Part shown: one piece after another, positions 1 to 12,019 of the stretch
Layout: each line of letters begins with the position of its first letter
Numbering within the stretch: the stretch's first letter is position 1
Origin: Enchytraeus crypticus
Taxonomy: Eukaryota > Annelida > Clitellata > Enchytraeida > Enchytraeidae
Assembly (NCBI GenBank): GCA_905160935.1
Contig: CAJHZI010000642.1
Location: 1,387,501 to 1,451,500, forward strand
Length of the DNA: 64,000 nucleotides
Direction of reading: 5' to 3'
Made by a program: the position numbers and the translations under genes
Notes under the pieces: generated by a model
The model's database searches: none
The model's input: only the letters and a program-made list of their open reading frames with translations
What the model was told of the DNA's origin: nothing

Positions 1-196
1 CGGTGCGAAACTGGTTCAGCAGAACCCAGTTACGACGTGAAAGTTCGAAACCAGCTGGTTTAGCTACAGGGTCTGGTATCAAATCGTGATTTTCCACAGC
101 AGACTTTTCCCACAATTTTCTCCAACGGATTTCGAGTGCGCACTCCTCGAGTGCTTGAAGCCATGTTGATGAAAGAAAACAGTAAAATTATGTTTA
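1..196 (-). pseudogene. Non-LTR retrotransposon ORF fragment, C-terminal region, cut by window edge
   Basis: Read on the minus strand from about 196 down to 1, one frame is open and gives WLQALEECALEIRWRKLW, then NHDLIPDPVAKPAGFELS and RRNWVLLNQFRTG. The sequence between a GF-L-RR-W-LLN-FRTG motif and the preceding LIPDP is typical of the segment after the reverse transcriptase in non-LTR (LINE) polyproteins of invertebrates. That assignment rests on remembered family motifs. The fragment has no start and is preceded by a TAA near 197, so it is a truncated relic here or continues outside the window. A related relic lies at 61172-61435. Confidence 0.55.
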
Positions 197-2340
197 ATAA
201 ATTGTGACTGACTTGTAACATTCACGAAACAGAGTAATCAGCATTCAGGGATCATGACTTTTGAGATTTTCTATAATGATAATTAATTTGTTAGTTACAA
301 ACAGCTACCAACTACAAAAGAAGCACAATATATGCATAGTTTCTATGAAAAATACTTGTGTATATTCTTTTGTCTTTTATTCATTGCTTTTTAAAACAAA
401 GCACCCGTTAAAATACATTTATTTTAAAACAGTTCACATCTATAAGCCCTTTTTATGTTGACCTACTGATCTCCTTCTCCGAGAGTATTTACCTTAAAGA
501 GGTTTCTTCTCTTCATCTAAAGTTATGCATTAACTAAAGTGACAATTAATTGTATCATTTTCAGTGTTATTGTATCCCTTACTCATAAATTAGTAGCCTA
601 ACTACCATGTTTATTATTCAACAGACAAAATTATGAGGAATCGTCATTGTTAATGAGTTAATGTTTGTTTCATAACTTTTAAACCCACTCCGTATGTATT
701 TCCGGACTTGAATGTAAACAAATAATAATTACAATAACTTTATTTAATAATTTATACTGAAATACCTCGCAGTCTACTTGATTTTAAAACATTTACTAAT
801 ACCGCTAGTTACTCGTGAAAGATCTGTACTCACTGTTGTAAAAATTATTTTAAGAGGTAGCCAACATTTAACGCGCAACCATAGAAAGTAACTCCAAAGT
901 ACTAATCACAAATTGTGCTCGAGATTCATGATTGATCCATGATTGCAGTCCATAATAGAAGTTAGAGCATAATTTTTTATAGGAGCCGCTGCAGTAGAAA
1001 AGCTATTTAAGAGTGGTTGGTGGAAAGCTTCATTCAAGCTATTGAGGCTCGCAGTGAACTTTTCAGATAAGTTCTCAAAGATGTTAATTATTTCTGCACA
1101 AGTTCAATTTAGCTTTGCCCAGGTACTCTGCAGACTCCTAATCAATTCTTCTTTCTGTAATTGACACAGAATTTCTCTACCATGATGATGACACCTAACT
1201 AAGAGAGTCGTGACTCCTGATGTCGAACAAAACAGCAGCATTTAATAGATGGCAGTGACTCCACTTAACCTTCCACAACTCTGAGTACTATCAATCAGAG
1301 TTCTTCTTATTTTGGATGAACATATAAATTAGTCATGCTGGACAGTAGTAACTGAGCGGATCCAGAATTTTTTCACGGGTTGGGCCAAAAAAATTTGTTG
1401 ACTTTTTTGACGGGAAACCGTTTCAGTAAGTGGAGACTGTCATGTTATGATTGAATATAAACGGTGAACTCTCCCCCCTCCCATATCCGTCACTTTCCAC
1501 AGATTAACTAAATGTTAAATTCTTAGTTTACAAAGTTTACAAAAATTGCATAGAATTATGGGGCCCTTTGGGTCCCCCACTGAACACTGAATGGCGAACA
1601 TTTTGTTTGCAGAACAAAATGACAAAAAAACTATATTATCTGAATTCCTATCGCTTTGGAAACAGTAATGTAAGGAATTGACTCGGGCACTTTGAAAAAA
1701 TACTGTTATTATTATTTGTCGTAGCTTATAAATTTATGAAAAAGGCACAATATATGTTCAGACTAGTGCAGATACTGAGAATTTCTTGTTTCTGCCAGTA
1801 ATGGTTACAACGAAAGAAAATGAACACTTTCTATATTAGCAACAGATTATGGCTCTCAGTAACATATTTTTGGAACATTTTGATGCTTTGCTTATAGTTT
1901 TTCTTGAAATACGTTAATTGAAATTGAAGTTATATAAAGCTGCAGCATTTTATTTCTATTTCTCATTCTGTTCTTTTTGCCTATTTAGTATGATATTTTG
2001 TGCAGTAAAATTTCGGAAACAAATAATTTATTTGTTTAGGATTATCTGTATCATTTCATATCATTTCAACTGTACTTAAATATCTATCTAATATGACACA
2101 ATATGTAATGAGTGAGCAATATATTTTAATTGATAAAGATGATTGTTAACGATTTAATTTGATTTTTTTACAGATAAAAAGCTTCAAATGTTTAGTATAC
2201 TATATAGAAAGGGTCATAGACTAATTGCTTTCTGTAACGCTTAACAATTGTTTTTTTAAGCAACAGTTACTGTTGTGCGAATATAAATCACAGCTGATTA
2301 GATAAAGGGGCTAGGTGTAAATATATTCAATGGCGTGACA
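197..2340. other. Upstream flank or intron, no gene recognised
   Basis: AT-rich sequence with no supported exon. About 1350-1410 resembles the 5-prime end of the GCGGATCCAG-type inverted-repeat element that is complete at 61445-61707. If the gene at 2341 has upstream exons (for example a CaMK-like domain), they would lie to the left of this window or be too short to recognise here. Confidence 0.4.
1350..1420 (+). mobile_element. Possible truncated GCGGATCCAG inverted-repeat element
   Basis: GAGCGGATCCAGAATTTTTT followed by an A/T-rich stretch matches the left end of the element at 61445-61707. No matching right end was found nearby, so this would be a one-ended remnant. Confidence 0.35.
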
Positions 2341-2367
2341 ATGGAAAATGGAAGTCTTTATGCTAAG
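2341..2367 (+). CDS. CASK: CASK exon 1 (candidate alternative first exon, 9 codons)
   Basis: ATG followed by ENGSLYAK and the donor AAG|gtaaga. The frame is open back to a TAG at 2299, and the exon ends in phase 0, matching the next exon. Joined, the protein begins MENGSLYAKVIQDLGEN, which aligns with the start of the second L27 of CASK (AKEVLEEI-like). No acceptor with a pyrimidine tract is visible upstream, so I favour a transcription start nearby. It could instead be the end of an internal exon of a longer CASK. Confidence 0.55.
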
Positions 2368-3093
2368 GTAAGACATCATGCAATATTATTCTATACTTTT
2401 GATACTATTGCCTATTTCATGTTTTAGGCACCCTACGGGGTTATAGTGGCATTAAGTTGTGTATAGAACTCAGAGTGACTATAATCACAATCATAGCATA
2501 CTAAGCTTAACTATAGTGGTTAACATAAATTACTTACTATACTTAGCTAATTACATGTATACTTTAATTGCATACTGGAATTAATTATATGCACTAATTA
2601 CATTTAAATTTGTCAATTATAATTATTTATCATGTAGAAATCAAGGTGATCACTTATCTGGAAAAGTCAGGCATTTGAAAGTAGTCAGGGAAACGTCAGG
2701 AAAAGTGAAACGAGTATCAGGGAAGGCACAATTTGAGCATGCTAAACCATTTCAGTTTAAAAGTTCATTTACTTTTGAAATTGAAAAATTACACAGGAGG
2801 CTATTTTAGTAATGAACAAAGAATAATCAGATATTAATGGCAACACTTCAAAACCTTCAAAATTTATTTGTTGAAATTAAATAGTGCTCAGTGTGTTTAA
2901 TGTCTAAAAAATGATATTATCATCAGATGCCGATGCTGCTATGGCAATAAACATGTTGAGGCACACTGGATAAGTCAAGGAAAAGTCAGGGAATGTGATG
3001 TGAAATATCAACATAATTGTTTATCGGTTGAATGTATTGTTGGAATCAGTTTTTACCAAATATTATTTTAATTGTTTTTTATAATTTTGTCAG

Positions 3094-3183
3094 GTGATAC
3101 AAGATTTAGGTGAAAACAGATGTATTTGGGAGTCAGAAGAATGTCAGAATCTTCTGCAAATAATCTATAATGTTCATTTTCAG
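3094..3183 (+). CDS. CASK: CASK exon 2: L27 domain helices
   Basis: Exon of exactly 30 codons between acceptor ttgtcag and donor CAG|gttaca, phase 0 at both ends. It encodes VIQDLGENRCIWESEECQ and then LLQIIYNVHFQ; the next exon continues GLLYAIDAIN. The spacing of hydrophobic residues and the HF-x-x-LL ending match the LIN-7-binding (second) L27 of CASK. The exon is short and divergent; its match to L27 and the compatible phases on both sides are the evidence. Confidence 0.65.
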
Positions 3184-3465
3184 GTTACAATTATTTACAT
3201 ATTAAGATTTATAGGTTATAAATAATAAATCTGGCAAAACTTGTTGGGGAATATTGTTTTTATAATTTTTTTCATTTTACCAAATGTTTTTGAAGAAAAA
3301 CCTTAACTTGATAGATAAATATGCTACTTTTAAGTTTTGTTCAAAGTGTGTTATCCAAATATTTCTATAGCATTGTGCTATGTTAAGCTAGTTGACTCTT
3401 ACAGTTTAATGCTCTGCCAATAATTGTCTATTAGAGCGTGACTAGTCATAAACTAGTGGCTTATT

Positions 3466-4091
3466 GGTATGATGCCTTCTCTTACCTCGTCACAAATCAC
3501 CTTCAAACGAGCAGGGTATGAAAAACAAACTTTCAAGTAGTTCAGTTAGATTTTCGAGGCTATCGAGAATCTCAATCAAGTTTATAAAAAATCAGTTTCT
3601 AATGAATAATGGCTACGACCTTCCTCTTGGATCATAATAGCTTCTCTTCATCCTAGACGATTGCTCCATGATGCAGCATTGAGATCAGAAGAGTTTCCTT
3701 GAAAGATTTCAATGCCTCAAAACTCAGTGCCACTAAATATCTCTCTCTATCAACAGTAGTTTAGTGGCATTTGCTGTCAAGCAAAGAGCTTTATCATCCA
3801 CTAAAGTGGCTTCTCCAGTGATTTGAACATTCCAGTGGTTTTACTAGAACAGAATCATTCGATAAGTATGAATTTGTCCTGAAGATAGGCACCATCCCAG
3901 CTTTTAAATTTTTCTATTATGACCTACATCATTTTAGATAGTAACCTTTATTCAGTCGAAATTTTGAAGAAAAGCTTGATTTGCTTCTAAAAAATAGGGG
4001 GAAAATCGAACTGAGCTGTTTGAAAATTTGCTTTTTTCATACCCTGCTCGTTTGAAGCGATTTATGACTTGGAACGGGCAGCATACAAACT
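3466..4091. mobile_element. Non-autonomous element with long terminal inverted repeats
   Basis: The left arm (about 3467-3555) and the reverse complement of the right arm (about 4002-4091) match imperfectly over roughly 85-90 bp, including a perfect 25-bp core (3501-3525) containing CAAACGAGCAGGGTATG. The interior has no coding potential. This is the layout of a MITE-like or foldback DNA element. No clear target duplication was identified, so the superfamily is not assigned. Confidence 0.7.
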
Positions 4092-4224
4092 TCTAATTGG
4101 TAACTCCGCTTTGAATGTCATTTTCATTGATATATGATAGTTGTTGTGCCTTTTGTTTTCTTTTTGTGACCTCCTAAGAAAAGGTTAAGGGCCACATTGT
4201 AGTTCCCAAATCGTGTTTCATAAT

Positions 4225-4560
4225 CCCTGTTTATATCTGAAACTTGCCTACACCCACTAGGGTTTTTGTGATTACAAATGCTTACCTCCACTAGGGTTCT
4301 GTGATTACAAATGCTTGCCCCCACTAGGGTGACTGTGTTTACAAATGTTTACCGCCACTAGGGTGACTGTGTTTACAAATGTTTACCCCCACTAGGGTTC
4401 TGTGATTACAAATGTTTACCCCCATTGGGGTCTGTGATTACAAATGTTTACCCCCACTAGGGTTCTGTGTGTGATTACAAATGTTTACTGCCACTAGGGT
4501 GACTGTGTTGACAAATGTTTACGGCCACTAGGGTGACTGTGATTACAAATGAAATTGTAA
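4225..4560. repeat. Minisatellite, about 31-33 bp unit
   Basis: About nine to ten imperfect copies of a unit around CCCCACTAGGGTTCTGTG followed by ATTACAAATGTTTA. The copies vary between GTTCTGTGATTAC and GTGACTGTGTTTAC. Confidence 0.85.
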
Positions 4561-4824
4561 TCTCTATTGGATTACTATGATTAATCTTGTTATACTCTTC
4601 TGGGGTTTAAACCCAGGTCTCTGGAAGCAGATTAACCGAAGCTATCTCTTAGACTACGGCTCCGCATACCAAAATACATTCTATACACAATTGTATTGGA
4701 CGCATAGGCTATTGCTTATAGTATAAAGCTGCTGCTTACATTGTTTCTAATCTATCTGATTAACTCAGCTCGCCATATTCCCTACAATCTCGCCATGTTC
4801 CCTGCAATCTTGTTAATTAACATC

Positions 4825-4885
4825 CTAGGGTAGAGAGGTAGGGTAGGGGGTAGGGTATAGGGGGTAGGAGGAGGGTAGAAGGGTA
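4825..4885 (+). repeat. G-rich tract with quadruplex potential
   Basis: Repeated GGTAGGGTAGGG-like runs give more than four G-runs of three or more on the + strand within about 50 bp. No telomeric repeat register is maintained. Confidence 0.6.
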
Positions 4886-6379
4886 TTTTATTTTTAGTTA
4901 TTTCATTTTATGCATTGAAAGTTACATGTACTGTGAGGGATATGTTGGGAAGCATTAAATATTTTAAATAATTGCATAATATATTTTTAGAACTGATTTT
5001 AACATGTGAGATAGTTTCAAGATGTCTATATAATAAATTGAAACCTAGTTCTTAATCTAACGTTCTCGTTCTTGTTTTTAGTATATGTGTATTACATTAA
5101 ATGCAGTATTACATTCTTTAATATTTGTGTTGAATGTTATTTCCGGCTCGCAGAAGACCAGACTCTATGTCAACTACACATATTGTAATAGGGCGACTAT
5201 GCAAGAACCGAGAAATGCAAAGGAAAGGCACCTCTGAAGCCAATTTTTCTTAAATAGTTTCCATGAAGTCATTTTGGATCTTTAATTTACTTTGAATGGT
5301 AAAGTTTTAATTAAAGCAATTGGTTCTTGTTGATTTTATTTTGATTGTATAGTTCAGTGAAATTGTCTATTTTATATCCCAAACTATTGTTGGGGATATA
5401 TTGTGAAACATACCCCCTCTCCCACTGAAGGTCATGATCGTAATCATAATCATAACAATCAAATTGAATTCTAAAGTTTCGCTTGGTGGGAGCAACTATC
5501 CTTATAATTCCTAATATTGGTTTTGCACTGCCTCCTCAAATTGTCTTCTTTGAATTTTAGTAACTTTTTCACCCAAAAGTTCGCTCAGTCTGTTTGTATA
5601 TATTGCTATTTCAGTCGTAGCAAATTGATTTTGGAATTATTCTCTTAAAACTCATATTTTCGGAAATTACTTATTTTGCTGAACAGTATTACAAAATTTG
5701 TAATTTCGTCTCCTGTACGACTTTTGTAGATACCAGGGAGTCAATTGTATTTCTTCTTCTCCTAATTACTTTAACTTACCTTGCTTTTAATAGAACTTCA
5801 AGATAATCATTTGTATTGTACATTTTCTACTTTCTCTTCTATTGTTTGAGCTTGGAACATTCTCAAGTCTTCACTCACTAGTTTTGAGAATATTTATTGA
5901 CGTCACAAATCTGGTCACGTGACAGAGATTGTGTGAGGGGGTTGAGTTTGATGTGTATGGGGGGAGGGGCGGGTGGTTTGATTGACGCGTGTAATTCTAC
6001 TAATGCAGACTTATGCGTGTGCAGTGGTTGAAGATTTGTCCGGAGCGACTGTGTTGCTCTTTCTCTCGTTACACAATGCCCAGAAATTGGATGGGCGAGT
6101 AACAGTTATTGAGAGTGTACTACAGATTTGATATTCCTGAAAAATCCTATGAAAATAGAAACTTTTACGAGTAGAGGGAGAGGGGCTTTAGTTAAAAGTT
6201 TAGCCGGTATGTATGGCAGCCCGTTGAAGTATAGATAATTGACCACCGACCTAAAGACTTAGTCTTGAAATGCTGAACATTTTTTAGTGTCATTGTGATA
6301 TCTTTAATGCGTTTTGTATGAATTCAGAAAATAATTGCACTTTGATTTTACTGGTTCCTTAACTGGATATAATGAGAAA

Positions 6380-6565
6380 GTCTACTCCAGCTGATAGTCT
6401 AATGTGATACTATAGCTGATAGTCTGATATGATACTATGGCTGATAGTCTAATATGATACTGCAGCTGATAGTCTAATATGATACTATAGCTGATAGTCT
6501 AATATGATGCCACAGTTGATAGGCTGCTCAATGTTATTTAAACTGTAGCTGATAGGCTGCAGCTC
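6380..6565. repeat. Minisatellite, 25-bp unit
   Basis: Five good copies of CTGATAGTCTAATATGATAC plus five bases, followed by two degraded copies with GATAGGCTGC. Confidence 0.8.
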
Positions 6566-6824
6566 AAAATTATTTAAAACTTTGAGATTGATTGTAGTGG
6601 AAAAGGAACTATTTTCGAATATTTTCGTAAGGAATTTGCTATAACGGAAAACTTAATATACATGTTTATAGATTCATTATTCAAATTTACTGTGTAATAG
6701 AAATTGAAATATGAAATGAGGGCACACTCTGACGTCAGAGTATATTTTATAGTATCGCCTCTCTGAGGGACCTCCATCCCTTCCCATTTGTAACCCCACT
6801 TAGCCTCTGACTCAGTACAAGCAA

Positions 6825-6968
6825 TCAATAAGAACTTAACGTCCGGTTTCTCGCCATAAGGCAATGTCAGGGACGTCTCTTGCAGACTGTACACAAACAG
6901 ACGCCAAAGCATCACACGATGACGACTGAGGACACAGAGACCACAGGAAAAAGCTAGTCCAAGATCCA
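6825..6968 (-). mobile_element. SINE-like copy, family with GGAACCGGACGTTAA tail
   Basis: Runs from CAATCAATAAG through AACGTCCGG, TCGCCATAAGGCAATGTC, AGGGACGTCTCTTGCAG and a region with CCAAAGC-TCACACGATG-CGACTGAG. The same blocks in the same order occur at 10222-10345 and 60238-60352, and in reverse orientation at 11655-11750, 47672-47738 and 58335-58410. The 131-aa ORF across this region is not a gene. Confidence 0.7.
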
Positions 6969-7534
6969 AGGCAAGCGGGTCAAAATTTAGACCTTCAAGC
7001 TGCTTTGCTTTCCTTTGTCAGCTGTAGTTTATTTGATTGACTCAAGAATAAAAGAATTCTGAAACGTCCGAATTCGGATTACGAGAATTACATATTAGCG
7101 TTTTTGTGCCTTTCACTCCCAATTTAATACTGGGTAATATAAATCTGACGTTAACACTGGTAGATAGGGCAAGACATCTACGTATGTAAAATCAATCTTG
7201 TTTAGAGTTAAGAATTAATAGTTTCTTTCCATATCTTCTGATTTCTGATGAATAAACATTAATTAGATTGAGAGAAAAAAATTATCAAAGTTTCAGGAAA
7301 ATTTCTGTGTGTTGAATTTTGGACATCTAAATAATTTTTGGATTCTACAGTACCTGATTTAGACACTGATTGAAAGCGGGGTTGAAGTGGAATGTGGAGA
7401 TGAATTGAGAATAATGTAGGCTGGTCAGATAGTTTGGTTGATATAAGAAGAGAGAGTGGACAGTGGAATGATTGATGACGTGGATACTGGGTGTCTGTAT
7501 TGTATAAAGAGACTCGAGTTGCGTTCTGTGCCCT

Positions 7535-7537
<3 letters not shown>

Positions 7538-7565
<28 letters not shown>

Positions 7566-7577
7566 TTCTATCGCTCT

Positions 7578-7642
<65 letters not shown>
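7538..7642. repeat. Compound (CT)n-(TA)n microsatellite
   Basis: A CT tract at about 7540-7570 is followed by about 30 TA units. It generates spurious low-complexity ORFs on both strands. Confidence 0.95.
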
Positions 7643-7643
<1 letters not shown>

Positions 7644-8484
7644 TATATACGCTACTATTGAGGAAACAGAGAAACGGTTTTCAGAAGAACTTGATGTATG
7701 GCTGGAAATATAGAAGAATAGATTGATTGACCTCAAAGATATGCACGAGGTTGAACGCAGTAGAAGAGGGTTTTAAACATTTATTGGATTTGTACAATTC
7801 AACTGTTGTTGAGGTTAAATGAGAATTAGTGGTGGGCTCTGTTAAGAAGACTGCCCCCTGGGGACGCGTTAACGCCCCTCCCATTCGAGTCTGTGTCGTA
7901 AATATTCATCGGCCCCCACTCTTGTCTCATTCCCTTCTTGTTTCTATCAATACCGGATGCAACCAATCACTGCTGGCTGTTTTCTGAGATACATGATAAA
8001 ATAAATTCGTTGTGATATTGGGAATTTTTACTAGCCATTTTAATTTTAATCGTCTAGATTATCTCTATCTCTTGTTCTAGAAATCTACAGTTTACAAATC
8101 AAACGCGGTACGTTTCCCTATGTTTTCCCAACTATTTAATATCTGTTAGTCTGAGACAAAGAGTCCACTTATGTTATTCAGTTTTACCTCCGCAGTCAAA
8201 ACTCTACTGTGGTCGCGTAGCTTATAAATGGTATTATAAAATGTTATATAAAGCAGTCTCTAAGACCGATTTCGGCCGTGACACTGCTTTATAAATATTT
8301 TTGTTAATAAAGGATGACTATTGCTGATTCTAAATAATAAATTGTACCTAAGAGCTGTAGATTAAAAATTTGCTGTAAAGTTGTATAATTGTAATTCGAT
8401 TTTAAATTTTTTAGACAAATGAATAATAAATTTAGTATAGTTTTAATTTCTCCCTTTTGTCTATTTTATCCCCAGTCTCGTTCT

Positions 8485-8494
8485 TCTTTCTATC

Positions 8495-8548
<54 letters not shown>
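8485..8548. repeat. (CT)n microsatellite
   Basis: Nearly pure TC repeat of about 60 bp with one interrupting GC. Confidence 0.95.
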
Positions 8549-9589
8549 ACTATTTCATCACTCTATTACTGTTGCGTTGCCCGATCTGAAAATATCGATT
8601 ATTTAATTAAGTTATAAAACTTTCAGTATATAAGATTCGCCAACTTGCTACTCAGGAGCGCTTGAAGACTTTAACTGTTGCTGATCCATAGTTTAAACTT
8701 TAAACTGGAGTAGTTTTACTCAACAACGAGCAGTAGTTGAAGACATTCAAAAGAAGGTCTGCGCGTCAGTAGTTTATCTTCGGTTTTGTTCCAGGAACTT
8801 CTGCTAAAGAAGTAGTTTAATGGCAGTTCTGGTCTGTTGCATAAAATTTAGTATACAAATATTTACATATAAAGTAAATTTTTAGCTATGAAAATTGAAT
8901 ATCTTCTTATTTACTGACATCTTCCTAGAAATCAGAGGAGAATTTAAATCTAAACAGCTCTGAGGTGCCCTTGTCTCGACTTCCTATCCAATGAGAATTT
9001 TACAATATATCCTTCTCTCTTCCCCATTTTAGAAGTTCTTATAATAGCATATTACTCTGTTCCTTTCGCATTTTTGCATAATGACCTACTAATCTTTTTC
9101 TTTCGTCTTTTGCCTATTTTATTATTCTCTGTCTCTCTCCCTTTCTCGCTCTCATTCTATTTTCTCTCATTCTCTTAGAGACCTAGTCTGTAAAGGCTAT
9201 TAAATATTAATCTATATATTAGCTATATTAGCCTGCTATATTAATCTTTCTTAATTTCACGCAAACGTGGAAAATTGAAAATAAAAGTAAAACATTAATA
9301 AACATTGCAATACCAAAGAAACAAAGAACAAGTAACTAAATTAATTCATTGAAAGAACTATATCTATGAATTAAATTGTACAAACTAATTTTATTTAATA
9401 TCTACAAATTTAGCAAAAATAGCCTATCTGTTTTTCAACATATAATTCTCCTGGATACTATGAATCTTATAAATACTCATACAAAACTGCAGATCATTTA
9501 TTTTAGATAGTCAAAAATATTTATTTTCAATAAAGCTTATTGGAAGTAAACTCCTGAACTTTTAATTTGGGATTTATTCGGAGTGCGAT

Positions 9590-9725
9590 GAGTAAACGGA
9601 CGTTAAACCTGTATTATTATTGTTATTAATATTATTTTATTTTTTTAAATTGCCCCGGTGTCAAGAACCTGAGGTTTTATATTACTACTGTTATTATTAT
9701 TATCATTATTATAATAAAATAAAAT
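9590..9725. repeat. ATT-rich tract with GACGTTAAA and CCCCGGTGTCAAGAACC motifs
   Basis: AACGGACGTTAAACC at about 9594 is the tail shared by several SINE-like families here. It is followed by ATT repeats, then CCCCGGTGTCAAGAACCTG, which recurs with ATT repeats at 48445-48475 and 48690-48740. Confidence 0.5.
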
Positions 9726-10221
9726 TGATACAGCGAATGATTCGAATACATGAATAGTATATATTTAAATCTGGTATCCTGCCTCGCTTAGAATATAATG
9801 CATTGCAAGCTGCATACACCGTACGTTTGACAAGTGTAATGGATACCTTACATCTATCTTCCTTAGCCCAAGCATTTACACCATTATCACTACATACATG
9901 TAAGCCTACATGTACATATACTTTGTTGTATTACTCTAGCTTCATGAAGCTATTTCTATGTTGATATCCCAAAACGGGCATACCTACATACAAAGTGCAA
10001 TCTAAACCTTTTCCTTCAGTTACTACAAAATTATTACATTCATTAACGTAAATTATTACCTATGTTTTATAGCGTAGACTATAGACAATAGAAAAAAATA
10101 AACAACTAAAATGGCAAAAAATCTCATAAATTAAATAAAAAATTAAATTAAAAATCTCAAAATGACCCTACATATTTTTGTGAATAGAGCTTTGATTATA
10201 TTGTAATATTTTTCAATCAAT

Positions 10222-10345
10222 CAATAAATTATGATTTAACGTCCGTTTCTTCGAAAAAACAATGTCAGGGACGTCTCAAGCAGAATCTGCACCAGCAGAC
10301 GTCAAAAGCACCGCACGATGGCGACTGAGTATGCAAAGACTTCAA
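10222..10345 (-). mobile_element. SINE-like copy, GACGTTAA-tail family
   Basis: CAATCAATCAATAAAT, then TTTAACGTCCGTTTCTTCG, AACAATGTCAGGGACGTCTC, GCACCAGCAGACG and CACCGCACGATGGCGACTG in the same order as the copies at 6825 and 60238. Confidence 0.65.
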
Positions 10346-10528
10346 GAGAAGCGAGATCAAGACTGTGTTTTTAAAAATCTGGATCAGTCCATTTTTAGCC
10401 GAATATAGATAGCTTACAATAATCCCAGTGTGGCACGTCGACTCTAATGCTAATATCATTGACTGCTCGCCTACTCCTGCTGACACGGGCTTCAAACGTC
10501 GTCAACACGCTGACACAACCCTCTATCT

Positions 10529-10790
10529 GGTCACAACTGTTTGTGTGACGTGCTTCCTCTGTCTCTGTCTGGTCACAACTGTTTGTGTGACATGCTTCCT
10601 CTGTCTCTATCTGGTCACAATTGTTTGTGTGACGTGCTTCCTCTGTCTCTGTCTGGTCACAACTGTTTGTGTGACAGTGACTGTTATTGCTTTGTCTGTT
10701 TCTGTCCGGTCACAACTGTTTGTGTGACAGTGACTGTTGTTGTTTTATTTGTTTCTATCCGGTCACAACTGTTTATGTTTAGCCACTGGC
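10529..10790. repeat. Minisatellite, 42-bp unit
   Basis: Copies of TGGTCACAACTGTTTGTGTG followed by ACGTGCTTCCTCTGTCTCTG start at 10529, 10571, 10613 and 10655, with longer diverged copies at about 10707 and 10758. The 99- and 102-aa ORFs here are repeat translations. Confidence 0.85.
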
Positions 10791-10984
10791 AAGTGGCTGT
10801 TGTTGCAGTATTTGTTACAATCCGTCAGAACTACAGTTGCTGTTTATAGCCGATCTTAAAGTGCTGTATCTGTTTCTATTGCTTGTGTGACAGTGGCTGT
10901 AAGTTGGCGCTTGTATCCGTGACGGTAGCTACATGTTTACGACAGTATCACTGTTTACTGTTTTATATATGTTGGTAACCTTGC

Positions 10985-11055
10985 AGTGTGTCTGTGTGTG
11001 TCTGTGTGTGCGTGCGTGCGTGTGTGGGTGTGAGTGTTGTGTGTGTGCGCGTGGA
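10985..11055. repeat. GT-rich microsatellite
   Basis: TGTGTCTGTGTG, CGTGCGTGCG and related alternating purine-pyrimidine sequence. Confidence 0.85.
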
Positions 11056-11104
11056 TAAAAATGTGTCAACTGCACATTTATAAGATTTTATCTGCTTTTC
11101 ATTA

Positions 11105-11235
11105 ATTCCCTTGTTCTTTGGACTGATTTTGTAATTTGCAACGTTCTTTGGACCTTCTCTTTTCTCACCGGCATGGTTTTGTCTCAGTAGTGTTCGGTGT
11201 TGTCTTTAATGACAGTAGCACTTCAATTCGTACTC
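11105..11235 (+). repeat. Interspersed repeat, TTTTGTCTCARTAGTG family
   Basis: TTTGGACCTTCTC, TTTTGTCTCAGTAGTGTTCG and TTGTCTTTAATGACAGTAGCA recur in order at 44075-44200, 44280-44430, 48310-48400 and 62685-62830, all in the + direction. No coding content. Confidence 0.65.
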
Positions 11236-11654
11236 CTGTACGCGCCAGTAGCAATGATATTATTACCAACAGTAGCGAATATAAATACTGGACATAAAAA
11301 CGCTACGGCTTTTGCTTCAACAACTGTGTAAGATCAATGGTCTCTGATGCTGAAAGAACTGCTGTTTTAAAGCCGAATTTAACGTCAGTATTTACTTCGA
11401 AGGAGCCTGTGCTTTAAGCCTCGCTTTAGGCGAGATCCACGCATCAATTAATTAGACTGAAGTTTATTAAATGGATTAAATGAATTGATTAGACACATTG
11501 ATATAGGCCACTTGCTCTGAAGACGTTAATCATAGTACGCATCATGTGTAGCAGTTCAAGTTATAAATTTTCTTCTTTCCTTGCAGTTTATTTTCGTTCC
11601 ATCGCTAGATTTTAGATTATCACAAGGGATAATGTATACTCAGTCATCATCCTG

Positions 11655-11750
11655 TCGTGCTTTGGCACCGGTTTGTGTAGAGTCTGCAAGAGACGTCCCT
11701 GACATTGCCTTATGGCGAGGAACCAGACGTTAAATTCTTATTGATTGATT
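11655..11750 (+). mobile_element. SINE-like copy, GACGTTAA-tail family
   Basis: GTCGTGCTTTGGCACCGG, CTGCAAGAGACGTCCCTGAC, CTTATGGCGAGGAACC, AGACGTTAAATT and ATTGATTGATT: the reverse complement of the copy at 6825-6968. The ATTGATTGATT end is a likely simple-repeat tail. Confidence 0.7.
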
Positions 11751-12019
11751 AATAATTAATTTTTTAATCGGATTAGTTTTGGCTTTACAGAACTCGACCT
11801 TGTCATTAACCATTGTTGCGCTCTGTTGTCACACTAAATTTATTTAACTCTTTTGCCGACATGACTGGTGCTGCAACTATTACTGCTTATTATTAACAAT
11901 TATCTCAAGACTTGCCTGGGACTCGAATCGCGTGTCTGCGACGTTAGTCGGAGTTGTTAGCTGCTGGTCTGTAACTATACTATCATTCAGTTGGCTGCCG
12001 CTACTGATATTCATTGCGT

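Noticed and set aside
4800-4885. Interstitial telomeric repeat
   Set aside because: GGTAGGG runs vary in length and do not keep the TTAGGG register.
7345-7884. Several 67-103 aa ORFs with RE or IY repeats
   Set aside because: They run through CT and TA microsatellites.
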